A DNA stretch of 42,847 nucleotides from Coriobacteriales bacterium (GTDB lineage Bacteria; Actinomycetota; Coriobacteriia; Coriobacteriales; UBA8131): positions 1-42,847 of the forward strand of contig JAISEO010000048.1 of assembly GCA_031264075.1 (NCBI GenBank), written 5' to 3'. This document shows positions 24,863-34,000 of this stretch, in pieces. Each line of letters starts with the position of its first letter. Within the stretch, counting starts at the first letter, position 1. A program made the position numbers and the translations under genes. Under the pieces are notes generated by a model, which had not been told where the DNA came from, did no database searches, and saw only the letters and a program-made list of their open reading frames with translations.

Positions 24863-25819
24863 CTACTCGCCCAGATTCTCCGACGCGGCAAAGAAACCTA
24901 CGCCGTCCCCGTATTTCTCGTAAAGCTTCCGGTAACGGGGCTCACGCTGCTTCCAGAGTGCATACAGCGGCGTTGCGACAAAGACGGACGAATAGGAGCC
25001 GAGCACGAGGCCAAAGGCCATCGCAAACGCAAAGTCCTTGAGGGTCTCGCCGCCAAAGAACAGCATGGCGAGTATGGGTACGAGGGCCGTCGTGAGCGTG
25101 TTGATCGTACGCATCAGCACCTGGTTGATGGAATGATTGGCCACCGTCATGAAGCTGTGGTTCTTCGTGGACTCCATATTATCCTTTATGCGATGGAACA
25201 CCACCACCGTGTCATAGAGCGAATAGCCCATGATGGTGAGCAGGGCTGCCACCACATTCGGCGTTATCTCACGCCCGAAAACCGCATAGATGCCCACGAT
25301 GATGACGAGGTCGTGGATGAGGGTCAGCACCGCCGCCAGGCTCATCTTGTACTCAAAACGCACGGCAACATAGCCGATGATGAGCACGAGGGCAACGAGA
25401 AAGGCAATCGCCGAGGTACGCGTCACTTCCTGGCCCCAACCCGGACCGATGGTCATGACCTGAAAACTGCCCGTATCAAGCTCAAGGGCTGCCGCCACCT
25501 CATCGGCCATGGCAGAGGCAACCGCCGCGTCGGTCTCAGAGGTGCGCACGACAAAGCCGGCCTCACCGTCGGAGCTCATGGTCGTCTGCACCAGGGGAGA
25601 CTCAGCCCCCGCGTCGGTAAAGGCGTCGCGCATCTGCTCGGTGGTAATCTCGCCGGTATTGCTGAAGTCGATGGAGGTGCCGCCTACGAACTCGATGCCG
25701 TAGGTGAGGCCTTTGAACACGATGGCGAGAATGGATATAACCAGCAGCGCCGCCGATACCGCAAAGAATATCCGGCGCTTGGAAAGGAAGTTGATGTCTT
25801 TTTTGAAGGGCCTTACCAT
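24863..25819 (-). CDS. secF: Protein translocase accessory subunit SecF
   Basis: An inner-membrane subunit that with SecD uses the proton gradient to pull proteins through SecYEG. The 318 residues hold six transmembrane segments, with the first periplasmic domain after helix 1 (YGIEFVGGTSIDFSN motif) and a membrane core carrying VRFEYKMSLAAVLTLIHDLVIIVG and GYSLYDTVVVFHRIKDN, both SecF hallmarks. Its ATG shares one nucleotide with the secD stop (TAATG), so the two are coupled. The C-terminal extension (YRKLYEKYGDG...) is cytoplasmic. Size is normal. Confidence 0.93.
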   Translation of the reverse strand: MVRPFKKDINFLSKRRIFFAVSAALLVISILAIVFKGLTYGIEFVGGTSIDFSNTGEITTEQMRDAFTDAGAESPLVQTTMSSDGEAGFVVRTSETDAAVASAMADEVAAALELDTGSFQVMTIGPGWGQEVTRTSAIAFLVALVLIIGYVAVRFEYKMSLAAVLTLIHDLVIIVGIYAVFGREITPNVVAALLTIMGYSLYDTVVVFHRIKDNMESTKNHSFMTVANHSINQVLMRTINTLTTALVPILAMLFFGGETLKDFAFAMAFGLVLGSYSSVFVATPLYALWKQREPRYRKLYEKYGDGVGFFAASENLGE

Positions 25820-27369
25820 TATTGCTCACCCCTTACCAGTTCTCCGGCCTGCACGGCAAACTCCTCATCCTCCTTGACACCCCAGAAGCCCGGGTGACGG
25901 GTGATAATCCGGGGAGCCAGCAGTCGGATAAGAGGGGCCTTGAAGATGAGCATGGTGAGAATGTCGCAGACCACACCCAGGGCAAGCGTCAGGCCAAAGC
26001 CCTTGACCGCGCCCACCGAGATGAAGAACAGCGCGAGTGCCGAGATCATCGTTACCAGGTCGGCGTCGATGGAGGTGATGATGGCGTGCCTCACCCCGGT
26101 TATCGAGGCGGCACGGACGCTGCGGCCCATGCGTATCTCCTCCTTGAAGCGCTCAAGCACAAGGATGGAGGAGTCCGCCGCCACACCGATGGAGAGTACG
26201 ATACCGGCGATGCCGGCGAGGGAGAGCGCGAACTGGTTGAAGTAGCTGAGTACGGCCAGTATGCCCAGATACAGGATCGCAAAAACGATGATGGCGGCGG
26301 AGGTGAGAAGCCCGATGCCGCGGTAGAACACGAACAGATAGATGGCGACGAGCGCCAGGCCGATGAGTGCGACGAGCACGCCCTGGAAGAGCGCCTCCTG
26401 GCCCAGCGTGGGCCCTATCACCTGGGAGGAGATGACACTGAGCGTTACCGGCAGCGAGCCGGACTCCAACACGGTCTTGAGTGAGTTGGCATCGCTTAAG
26501 GTGTAGTCACCGGTAATGGCCACGTTGCCATCCGTGATGGCGCTCTGCACGGCTGGCGCGCTCTGTATGGCACCGTCCAAGATGATGGCTATCTTGCCAT
26601 TGGTGGCCACGAGCTCACGCGTGACCTCGGCAAAGGCCTCGGTGGCCTCGGCGTTGAGGTCGAGGTTGACCGCGTAGGTGGTTCCTATCTCAGACTCCTG
26701 GCTCACGGATACGGAATCGATATCGGCGCCAGTGAAGATAGGCGTATAACTGTCCGGCTCCAGCGCCAACAGATGATAGGTGGTATAGGTCTGGCTTCCA
26801 CTCTCATCCACGGAATAGCTCGTCATCGCGTACATGCCCGCCGGAGCACGGCCGTTTTTAAGCTCCGCGTCCACCTGCTCCTCGCTGATCTGGTCAAAGG
26901 CGAGCATCTCGTTTATCTGCTGGTCGGAGACGACCGAGCCGTTCTCGAGGGACTGTACGTCCTCCTGGTCGGAGACATCGGCCAGATTGACGAACTCCAA
27001 CAGACCGGTCTGGCCGATGGTCTCGAGCGCCTGCGTCTGATCGATACTGCCCGGTATCTGCACGAGCAGCTGGTTGGTGCCCTGAATCTGCACCGATGCC
27101 TCACTGGCGCCGAGCAGGTTGACGCGGCGCTCGATGATCTGTCGCGCGGCCTCCATCTCCTCAGCGGTCGTGCCCGCATCGCCGGCTTTTGAGGCTTCCA
27201 TGACAATGGACAGGCCTCCCTGCACATCCAGGCCCTGATGGATCTTTTCCTGAGGCGGGATAAACATGAAGCACGAGCCCGCCAGCAGTACCGCCAACAC
27301 AATCAGTAGCGCAACATGGTTGCGTGCCGGTGAAGGCTTTTTCTTAGGTTTGAAGCGTTTGTCAGCCAC
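25819..27369 (-). CDS. secD: Protein translocase accessory subunit SecD
   Basis: Partner of SecF. Residues 25-45 form helix 1, followed by the periplasmic P1 head (about 45-290; LDVQGGLSIVME is the conserved opening) and five further helices. GLALVAIYLFVFYRGIGLLTS and IGVAADSSILVLERFKEE match SecD helix 4. At 516 residues it is at the short end for actinobacteria. The start is GTG at 27369 behind GGAGG, 50 nt after the tgt stop. The yajC gene that often precedes secD is absent, and tgt takes its place, a common tgt-secDF order. Confidence 0.93.
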   Translation of the reverse strand: MADKRFKPKKKPSPARNHVALLIVLAVLLAGSCFMFIPPQEKIHQGLDVQGGLSIVMEASKAGDAGTTAEEMEAARQIIERRVNLLGASEASVQIQGTNQLLVQIPGSIDQTQALETIGQTGLLEFVNLADVSDQEDVQSLENGSVVSDQQINEMLAFDQISEEQVDAELKNGRAPAGMYAMTSYSVDESGSQTYTTYHLLALEPDSYTPIFTGADIDSVSVSQESEIGTTYAVNLDLNAEATEAFAEVTRELVATNGKIAIILDGAIQSAPAVQSAITDGNVAITGDYTLSDANSLKTVLESGSLPVTLSVISSQVIGPTLGQEALFQGVLVALIGLALVAIYLFVFYRGIGLLTSAAIIVFAILYLGILAVLSYFNQFALSLAGIAGIVLSIGVAADSSILVLERFKEEIRMGRSVRAASITGVRHAIITSIDADLVTMISALALFFISVGAVKGFGLTLALGVVCDILTMLIFKAPLIRLLAPRIITRHPGFWGVKEDEEFAVQAGELVRGEQ

Positions 27370-27420
27370 ATTCCCCTCCGTATCGAATAAAGGACGTACC
27401 GGATTATAACGCTTTTGCGC

Positions 27421-28560
27421 TCAATAATCTGCGGAAGCCGCAGAATCGTACCAATCTTTAAGAAAGTCCTGATAATTTCCGGCCAAAATAGCCGCGCGCG
27501 CCTTGCGGGTGAGATCCAGAAGGTAGTGAACATTGTGCTCGGAGAGCAGCACGGCAGCGTTTATCTCCCTGCTCTGTATGAGATGGCGCAGGTAGGCCCG
27601 GGAATGATGCTGGCAGGTGGAACAGCCGCAGAGCGGGTCGAGCGGAGAGAAGTCACGGGCAAAACGCGCGTTGCGGAGATTGAGACGTCCTTCGCTCGAA
27701 AAGGCGGTGCCGAGGCGGGCCGTGCGCGTAGGCAGTACCGAGTCAAACATATCCATGCCAAGATTGATGGAGGCCAGCATGCTCGTGGGGTTGCCGAGCC
27801 CCATGAGATAGCGGGGCCGATCTGGCGGGAGGGCTCCGGTAATCGCCGCCATGCTCTCCAGCATGACTTCGTGCGGCTCGCCGACCGAGTAGCCACCCAG
27901 CGCGTAGCCCTCAAACGGCGAGCTGGATGACTCTATCTCCTGCAGGCGTGCGATATTCTCCAGGCGCAGGCTCGTGTGCATGCCCCCCTGCACAATGGCA
28001 AACAGCGCCTGGCGGGGATTGTCCTGGCTCACACGACAGCGCCGGGCCCAGGCGGCGGAGCGCTGCATGGCGAGTTCTACCTCCGGGAGTTCAGCCCTAT
28101 GCGACACGCAGACATCCAGCTGCATGAGTATGTCCGCGCCCAGTTGCTGCTGGAGCTTCATATTGCTCTCGGGTGTCCAGCGATGCGAGGAGCCGTCGAG
28201 TATGGACCTGAAGCTCACGCCCTCGTCGTCGAGGCGCATCGTGTCCTTGAGGCTGAATATCTGGAATCCGCCGCAGTCGGTGAGCAGGGGCCTCGGCCAG
28301 GACATGAAGCCATGCAAACCACCCGCCTCGGCCACGAGTTCGCCCCCGGGGCGCAGAAAGAGGTGGTAGGCGTTGCTGAGGAGTATCTGCGCGTCAAGGC
28401 TGAGAAGCTGCATGCGCGTGAGCGCCTTGACGCTGGCCCGGGTTCCCACCGGCATGAAGGTGGGCGTTTCGATGCTGCCGTGCGGCGTGGAAAGCCTGCC
28501 CGCGCGCGCACCGCTTACGGGGTCAGTAGCCTGGAGTTCAAAGCTGAAGTGTGGGTTCAT
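27421..28560 (-). CDS. tgt: tRNA-guanine transglycosylase
   Basis: Exchanges the guanine at position 34 of GUN-anticodon tRNAs for preQ1 in queuosine synthesis. A 379-residue TIM barrel with the catalytic/recognition segment LLTDCGGFQIFSLKD (the usual DSGGFQ reads DCGGFQ), GVSFRS, YALGGYSVGEPHE, the nucleophile region GIDMFDSVLPTRTARLGTAF, and the zinc site CGCSTCQHH...H (CxC-x2-C-His). The ORF track begins with TTG at 28572, but the ATG at 28560 starts the family sequence and follows GAGG by 4 nt. It is 13 nt after queA on the same strand. Confidence 0.93.
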   Translation of the reverse strand: MNPHFSFELQATDPVSGARAGRLSTPHGSIETPTFMPVGTRASVKALTRMQLLSLDAQILLSNAYHLFLRPGGELVAEAGGLHGFMSWPRPLLTDCGGFQIFSLKDTMRLDDEGVSFRSILDGSSHRWTPESNMKLQQQLGADILMQLDVCVSHRAELPEVELAMQRSAAWARRCRVSQDNPRQALFAIVQGGMHTSLRLENIARLQEIESSSSPFEGYALGGYSVGEPHEVMLESMAAITGALPPDRPRYLMGLGNPTSMLASINLGMDMFDSVLPTRTARLGTAFSSEGRLNLRNARFARDFSPLDPLCGCSTCQHHSRAYLRHLIQSREINAAVLLSEHNVHYLLDLTRKARAAILAGNYQDFLKDWYDSAASADY

Positions 28561-28572
28561 GGGGCCTCGCAA

Positions 28573-29790
28573 TCAGAGTATCAGCATCGCGTCGCCAAAC
28601 GACAGGAAGCGGTAGCGCTGCTCAAGGGCCTGCTCGTAGGCATCCCTTACCGGGCTGTACCCGGCAAAGGCCGAGATCAGCACCAGCAGGGTGGAACGAG
28701 GCGTATGGAAGTTCGTGAGCAGCGCGTCTACTACTTTGAACTCATGGCCGGGGGTGATATACAGCCGTGTCTGTTCTCTGTTCACTGCCCGTATCGGAGC
28801 CCGGGTCTGTGATGGGTCCGGTGAGCCGGCGGTACGAGCCGTGTTGGCGGCTTTGGCGGCGTTGGCGGTGTGAGAAGTGCCGGGCGCGTCAGAAACATAA
28901 ACCTCGTGTGCAGCAGCAGCGGCGCTCTCGAGGGCCCGCACCGCTGTGGTGCCCACGGCGATAACACGACCCCCGTCCTCTCTCGCGGCAGCAAGTGCCT
29001 GCACGGTCTCTTCGGGCACGGTGTAATACTCGCTGTGGATACGGTGCTCGTCGATGTGTTCCTCGGCAATCTGCCGGAAGGTGTCGAGGCCTATCTCGAG
29101 GCACACGTACGCAAGCGTGCAGCCCCTGGCCTGTGCCTGCTCCAAAAGCTCCTCGCTGAAGTGCAGGCCGGCGGTAGGCGCCGCTGCGGAGTTCTGCTCA
29201 CGGGCATAGACGGTCTGATACAGCGAGCTGTCTCCCGCGTAGTCCCTGATGTACGGCGGCAGCGGCAGCCGCCCGAAGCGTTGCAGGGCCTCGGCAACGG
29301 TGAGGCCCGTGTCCGTCGTGAGCCTGACTATCCTGCCGCCCTTGTCATCCTCGCCCATCCAATCGACTATCTCGGCCGCGAGGCCATCAAAGAGGATACG
29401 GCTTGCGGGCTTCAGGCGCCGACCGGGTTTGACGAGGGCCTCCCAATACTGCTCCCGGGCATTGTCTGTCCTCAGTGCGGAGAGTCTGTGGGGGCAAGGG
29501 GCGATACGCGGGGGCAGGTAATGCGCCGGCAACTGACGGAGCAGGAGCAGCTCGGCGGCACTGCCGGTGCCAGCCTTATGCCCCGTAAGGCGTGCCGGCA
29601 TGACCTTGGTGCTGTTGACCACCAGGACATCGCCCTTCTGGAGGTAGTCCAGGATGTCGGTGAAGGCCCGGTGCTCGATATGGCCCGTGCGGCGATGCAG
29701 CACGAGCATCCGGCAACTCTCCCGCGGGAGCGCGGGGCTCTGGGCAATCAGCTCGTCTGGCAGGGGGTAGTCAAAGGCCTGCGTCTTCAT
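28573..29790 (-). CDS. queA: S-adenosylmethionine:tRNA ribosyltransferase-isomerase
   Basis: Transfers and isomerises ribosyl from SAM to preQ1-tRNA, producing epoxyqueuosine. The N-terminus FDYPLPDELIAQSPALPRESCRMLVLHR and the segments VLVVNSTKVMPARLTGHK, AAPTAGLHFSEELLE and NFHTPRSTLLVLISAFAG are typical. At 405 residues it is 50-60 longer than most QueA, mainly from an Ala/Thr-rich insertion (about 300-340) and a loop at about 95-110. It overlaps queH by 4 nt (ATGA), so the two are translationally coupled. The insertion is low-complexity and does not disrupt core motifs. Confidence 0.93.
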   Translation of the reverse strand: MKTQAFDYPLPDELIAQSPALPRESCRMLVLHRRTGHIEHRAFTDILDYLQKGDVLVVNSTKVMPARLTGHKAGTGSAAELLLLRQLPAHYLPPRIAPCPHRLSALRTDNAREQYWEALVKPGRRLKPASRILFDGLAAEIVDWMGEDDKGGRIVRLTTDTGLTVAEALQRFGRLPLPPYIRDYAGDSSLYQTVYAREQNSAAAPTAGLHFSEELLEQAQARGCTLAYVCLEIGLDTFRQIAEEHIDEHRIHSEYYTVPEETVQALAAAREDGGRVIAVGTTAVRALESAAAAAHEVYVSDAPGTSHTANAAKAANTARTAGSPDPSQTRAPIRAVNREQTRLYITPGHEFKVVDALLTNFHTPRSTLLVLISAFAGYSPVRDAYEQALEQRYRFLSFGDAMLIL

Positions 29791-30548
29791 GCCCTGCCCG
29801 TTCCGTGCCTGTTTTCGCCGCAGTCAGGGCCCTCCCCCTCTGTCTGGAGTGGAGAGAGGGACAGGCCTGCCTGTTGAGCTGCCTGCCTGGCTCGCTTACG
29901 TGCCTGCTTCTCAAGCCTCGCCTCCTGTTCGGAGTAGTGGCAGCCGCAGTAGTTCTGTCGGTACATCCCCAGCACACGGGATCTGCGCGTCGCTTCGGCG
30001 TAAAAGCTCCGCCAGTCGGTTGCGAGCGCGGTAAGGCCCAGACTCTCTGCGCACTGTGCCAGCGCGCTCTGCGCCTCCCGCGTACACTGGTAGGGAGAGA
30101 TGGTGAGGGTGGTATCGAGTCCGTGGCAAGCTGTCGCCTCGGCATGGGCCGCCAGGGCCTCAAACCTGAGCTGGTAACAGGCCCTGCAGCGTGCGGTTCT
30201 GGCCGCACGCATTGCCGGGGCATCACTCGCCCCCTCAATAATCGGATACGGCCCGCCATGGATGCCAACGGTTTCCTCCCAGGTCTGGGGGTCATAGGGC
30301 CCCAGGGCAAGCGGCACGGCGTTTGCCTCCGCATACTCCCGGAGGGTGCAGAGGCGCTTTGCGTATTCCTCCGCCGGATGGATATTGGGATTGTAGAAAT
30401 ACAGCGACACCTGCCAGCCCTCGTCTTGCAGGGACGCGAGTGGCACCTGCGTGCAGGGGGCACAACAGCAATGCAGCAGAACCCTGGAGTCGTCGGAGTC
30501 CGGCACGCTGCCTTTGGCTGAGCTGGTATCGTCAGTGTGTGTGCTCAT
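29787..30548 (-). CDS. queH: Epoxyqueuosine reductase QueH
   Basis: Reduces epoxyqueuosine to queuosine in tRNA, replacing the unrelated QueG. The iron-sulfur and cofactor cysteines are visible: LLHCCCAPC near the N-terminus, CRACYQLRFE in the middle, and MYRQNYCGCHYS. The 253-residue length fits. The ORF track starts at 30596, but that ATG lies inside the csp terminator hairpin, whereas the ATG at 30548 (MSTHTDD) begins shortly before the conserved part. No strong ribosome-binding site precedes it. The Arg/Ala/Gln-rich tail overlaps queA. It is the first gene of the queH-queA-tgt run. Confidence 0.9.
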   Translation of the reverse strand: MSTHTDDTSSAKGSVPDSDDSRVLLHCCCAPCTQVPLASLQDEGWQVSLYFYNPNIHPAEEYAKRLCTLREYAEANAVPLALGPYDPQTWEETVGIHGGPYPIIEGASDAPAMRAARTARCRACYQLRFEALAAHAEATACHGLDTTLTISPYQCTREAQSALAQCAESLGLTALATDWRSFYAEATRRSRVLGMYRQNYCGCHYSEQEARLEKQARKRARQAAQQAGLSLSPLQTEGEGPDCGENRHGTGRA

Positions 30549-30581
30549 GTCTGGATTGTAGCGCATTGGTATCGGCGCATA

Positions 30582-30607
30582 GGAAAAGGCGGCCATACGA
30601 CCGCCTT
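30582..30607 (-). terminator. Rho-independent terminator of csp
   Basis: On the minus strand AAGGCGG and CCGCCTT pair over an 8-nt loop and are followed by TTTTCC, 25 nt after the csp stop. The plus strand has no U-run there, so the signal is for the minus strand. It separates csp from queH. Confidence 0.65.
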
Positions 30608-30631
30608 CATCGTTGAGGATTTTTTGAGGGC

Positions 30632-30838
30632 TTAGCCTACCAGACGAACATTGCTCGCCTGAAGCTTGCCCTCTCTGCCCGTTGTGATGTCAAACTCAAC
30701 ATCCGCGTTCTCCTCCAGGGTTTTGAATCCATCGCCCTGGATTTCGGTGTAGTGGACAAAGAGATCCTCTCCTTCATCGCGGGCGATGAATCCATAGCCT
30801 TTGTCCGGGTTGAACCATTTTACCTTGCCTTCTGCCAT
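30632..30838 (-). CDS. csp: Cold-shock domain protein (RNA chaperone)
   Basis: A 68-residue single-domain OB-fold protein that binds single-stranded RNA and melts structures. [15 protein letters not shown] carries RNP1 and DLFVHYTEI carries RNP2, giving the normal CspA length. The ORF track extends 19 codons upstream, but the ATG at 30838 starts the domain and has GAAAGG upstream. The leader is long (about 180 nt back to the surface-protein stop) and contains a GGGTCA/TGACCC hairpin, as in cold-shock mRNAs with structured leaders. TTTACA and TGATAC occur in the leader but are 19 nt apart, so no promoter is claimed. A terminator follows. Confidence 0.95.
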   Translation of the reverse strand: MAEGKVKWFNPDKGYGFIARDEGEDLFVHYTEIQGDGFKTLEENADVEFDITTGREGKLQASNVRLVG

Positions 30839-30917
30839 GTCTTGCCTTTCTATTGAGCCCTTCCGAGCAAACACACGCGATAGGTACACCGCCAAGTGCA
30901 GCCTACCGCCAAACTTT

Positions 30918-30934
30918 GGGTCATTTTTTGACCC
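30918..30934 (-). promoter_or_regulatory. Hairpin in the csp leader
   Basis: GGGTCA and TGACCC pair perfectly around five A residues on the minus strand (five T on plus), 80 nt before the csp ATG. A-rich hairpin context resembles temperature-sensitive cold-shock leaders, but it could be an operator or part of the surface-gene 3' end. Confidence 0.4.
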
Positions 30935-31016
30935 TGAACCAGTGTATCACACCAGACTGTTATTTATTTGTAAAGAAGCAGAAACTTTTTTGAAGTTTTT
31001 TTGGGCTTGTCCGCCC

Positions 31017-34000
31017 CTACGCTCGAAACGACCATGGGGGTCTGGATTTTCTGACGGATTCTTGGCCTCCGCTCCCTCTTTTTCTTCTGTAGAGGGAAAG
31101 CGCCACCGCGGCGAGGCCGGTAAGCAGCGTGGCGAGCAGTGCCAACAGCAGCGGTGGGCCAACCGTATCACCCGTGGCGGGCAGCTTGGCGTGGGAGCCA
31201 TCTGCGCTACTGCCGTTGCTTCCACCACCATCACCACCATCGATGACGGGGAGGTCGCTCTCCGGAGCCTTAACCTGCACCACGCCGGCCAGGCGCCAAC
31301 CGGGAAAGAGGGGCCAGTCCCCATCGGTACCTTCGTATATCTCATAGTTGCCGTAGACACCCGCCTTGGCGTAGATGGGGTAGCTGCCCGCGGGATCGCC
31401 CTGCACATAGGTGGTGGTCAGGGGCACGCCGTCCAGAGCGAACTCACCCTCATGGCCCGCAAAGGCAAAGCCGTCGTTGATAGGCTTGCCCTCGCGATCG
31501 TTGTCGTCGTAGCCCATCGTGAGGCCATAGCTGTCTCTGAGGGGAATGCCGTCCTCCTCCACCATATCGGCATGGGTGGCCGTCGGTACGAGTGGGCGCG
31601 GCTTGATGATGATGCTCAGGTCTATCTCACCGGGAGTCATCCCGTCCGCCAGAAAGACGATGTCGGCCTCCTCATTGATGACGTTAACCTCATCCGGTGG
31701 GAGCCCGCTGATATAATCTCCAGCTGCAAACGGAACCGTCTCCCCAGCGCTGAGTTGGAGCTGACCGGAAGCAAGCTCCTCCGCCGGCAGCGCCATTCCG
31801 AGAAGCCCGCCTGTACCCACCGCAGCAGAAGAGGGGGAGGCAGCTTGGGATTGGTGCCGCTTCCAATACATCTGGAGATTGTAGCTGTTGGGTCTGAGCT
31901 CGAGATCGCTCCCCAGCTTGGTGCGGATGCCGTGCGGCCCTCCGTCGTAGTAGCCCTCATAGCCGAGCGCCTGGATGGCATACTCTCCCGGATCGTCCCC
32001 ATTGACCACGAGGGTCGTGTAGTCCGTGTGCGCAGTGCCCTCCGGCTCATAGGAATACAGGGCCTGGTACACGCGGTCCGCATAAACCGGAGTATCGGGC
32101 AGCAGGCCAGGGTACCAGCCGACGAACTCAAAGCCCGGCGCGGGGCTTATGTTGGCCGCTGTGTAATTCGCGGCGTCAAAGAGGCCGGTGAGGCTGCTCA
32201 GGGTTTCACCCTCCTCAACGAGAAAGCTCGTAATCGGCACGGTGAGGTATTGGCCCAGGGTGCCCAGATCAAAACTCACGGTGTAGTAGGTTTCCGGAGC
32301 ACCCGCGGCTCCAGCCGGTGTATACGCATACAGCGCGTGATAGATAACCACGTCGGTCACGGGAGCGGTCAAGTCCACCGTCGGCGACCAGCCTACGAAG
32401 GTGAAGTCATTCATGCCGGCCTTCATCACGACGGCAGGCACCGACGTAAAGCTGGGCGTGTCTTCCAGCGTCATCTTCTCCTTTACCGAGATGGCGCTGG
32501 AGCTGCCCCCGTCCTCGAACTCTCCGTAGATGCCTCCCGTATCGAAGATGACGGTATAGAAATGGTCCACGTAGGGGACTGTCTGGGGAATATAGAGAGC
32601 CTCGTAGCTCAGGTCTTCTGTGACGGGCATTGTGAGTATGACCTCTCTCGGGGTCATGTCCGAATCGCCGGCAAGCGCCCATTCGTACCAGGGATAGTTG
32701 GAATCGACCGCGGTAACACCCGGAACAGCATCGAGTCCCGCTTGTTCGAGGCTGCTGCCCACTGGAATCCGGTACGCGACCACCGATGTGCCGGCCGGGC
32801 TGCCAGCGATGGAGCCATGAACGCCGCCCGTGTCAAAGGTGACCGTACAATACGAGCCCGTGGGTGTAATACCTGAGTAGACTGCCACATAGCTTGTTGC
32901 CTCGGTCACGGGTACCTCGTATATCTCTGTGGCATTATTGAGCGTAACGCTTGGATTGGATTCAAGCGCCCAGCCATCAAAATCGTACTGAGTATCCTCA
33001 TCGTCCCTCTTTGTTACACCTGGAACAGCAATATTCAGGTCCTCCAAAGATTTACCTGCCTGTATCTGATACGACACGGTGGTTACCCCTGAGTCCATCG
33101 TGCCGTGGTCGCCCGCGTCAAAGATAACCGGGAAGGACTGTATCCACACACCCCACATATCCTGGTTCGGGCTGCCGGCCGACAGCGCGGTAATGCGCTC
33201 TCCCGGCTGATAGGTTGCCATGCCTGCCGCGACACAGGCCTCCGCCTCGGCCTTATTCGTCGCCCATCCCGCGAAACGATAGGTAACGGGCTCCGGGGTC
33301 GGGCTGTAGGCACTGTAACTCAGGAGCGCAAAGCCCTGCCCCGGACCCACGTACTGCTTGAGATTGCCGGGGTCGGTAATAGCGTTGCCCTCACCATCCT
33401 GGGCATCATCCGGATAATTGATATGGTAGACATAGATGACCGCCGAATAGGCTTCCTCATAGCTCGCCGTCAGGACGACATCCCGGGTTACGGGCATCAT
33501 CTCGCCGGGGTAGTGCAGGCGTCCACTGCTATCGCGCCAGCCGATGAACTTGTAGTCAACCGGTGCCACGAGGCTGCCGTCGCCGTCCGGCGAAAGCACG
33601 CGCGCGCTCACTCCGCTCTGGTATTTCTTGCCGTCAACAGGCACCTCGCCATCTGCCGCGTTGCCAGCCTCATAGCTTACCTCGAACAGCTGGGGCTTCC
33701 AGTCCGCATAGACGGAGAGGTCCGTGTTGACGGGCAGCTCGGGAGAGAGCACGGCCTTTTCGCCCGGCCCTATGGGTATGACCCATCCGAGAAACTCGCC
33801 CTTGCCGGGATAGCTCGTGCCCACGACATAGCCCAGGGAGATACCTGCGCTCGCGAGCCCCGCCACGGGGTCGCCGACGTATTCGCCCTGGGCGCGGGTA
33901 TAGCTGCCGAGCAGGCTCGCGTTGGCCAACCCGTCATAGACCGATACGACAAGCGGGTCCTCCTTCCATTTGGCGTAGACGATGAGGTTGGCATCCGGCA

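Noticed and set aside
30549-30631. preQ1 riboswitch upstream of queH
   Set aside because: The gap is short and is taken up by the csp terminator; no preQ1-binding pattern was seen.
30944-30974. csp promoter TTTACA/TGATAC
   Set aside because: The spacing is 19 nt and the -10 match is poor, so I could not support it.
30801-32876. 691-residue plus-strand ORF opposite csp and the surface protein
   Set aside because: Spans two minus-strand genes and an intergenic leader; no domain or start signal.
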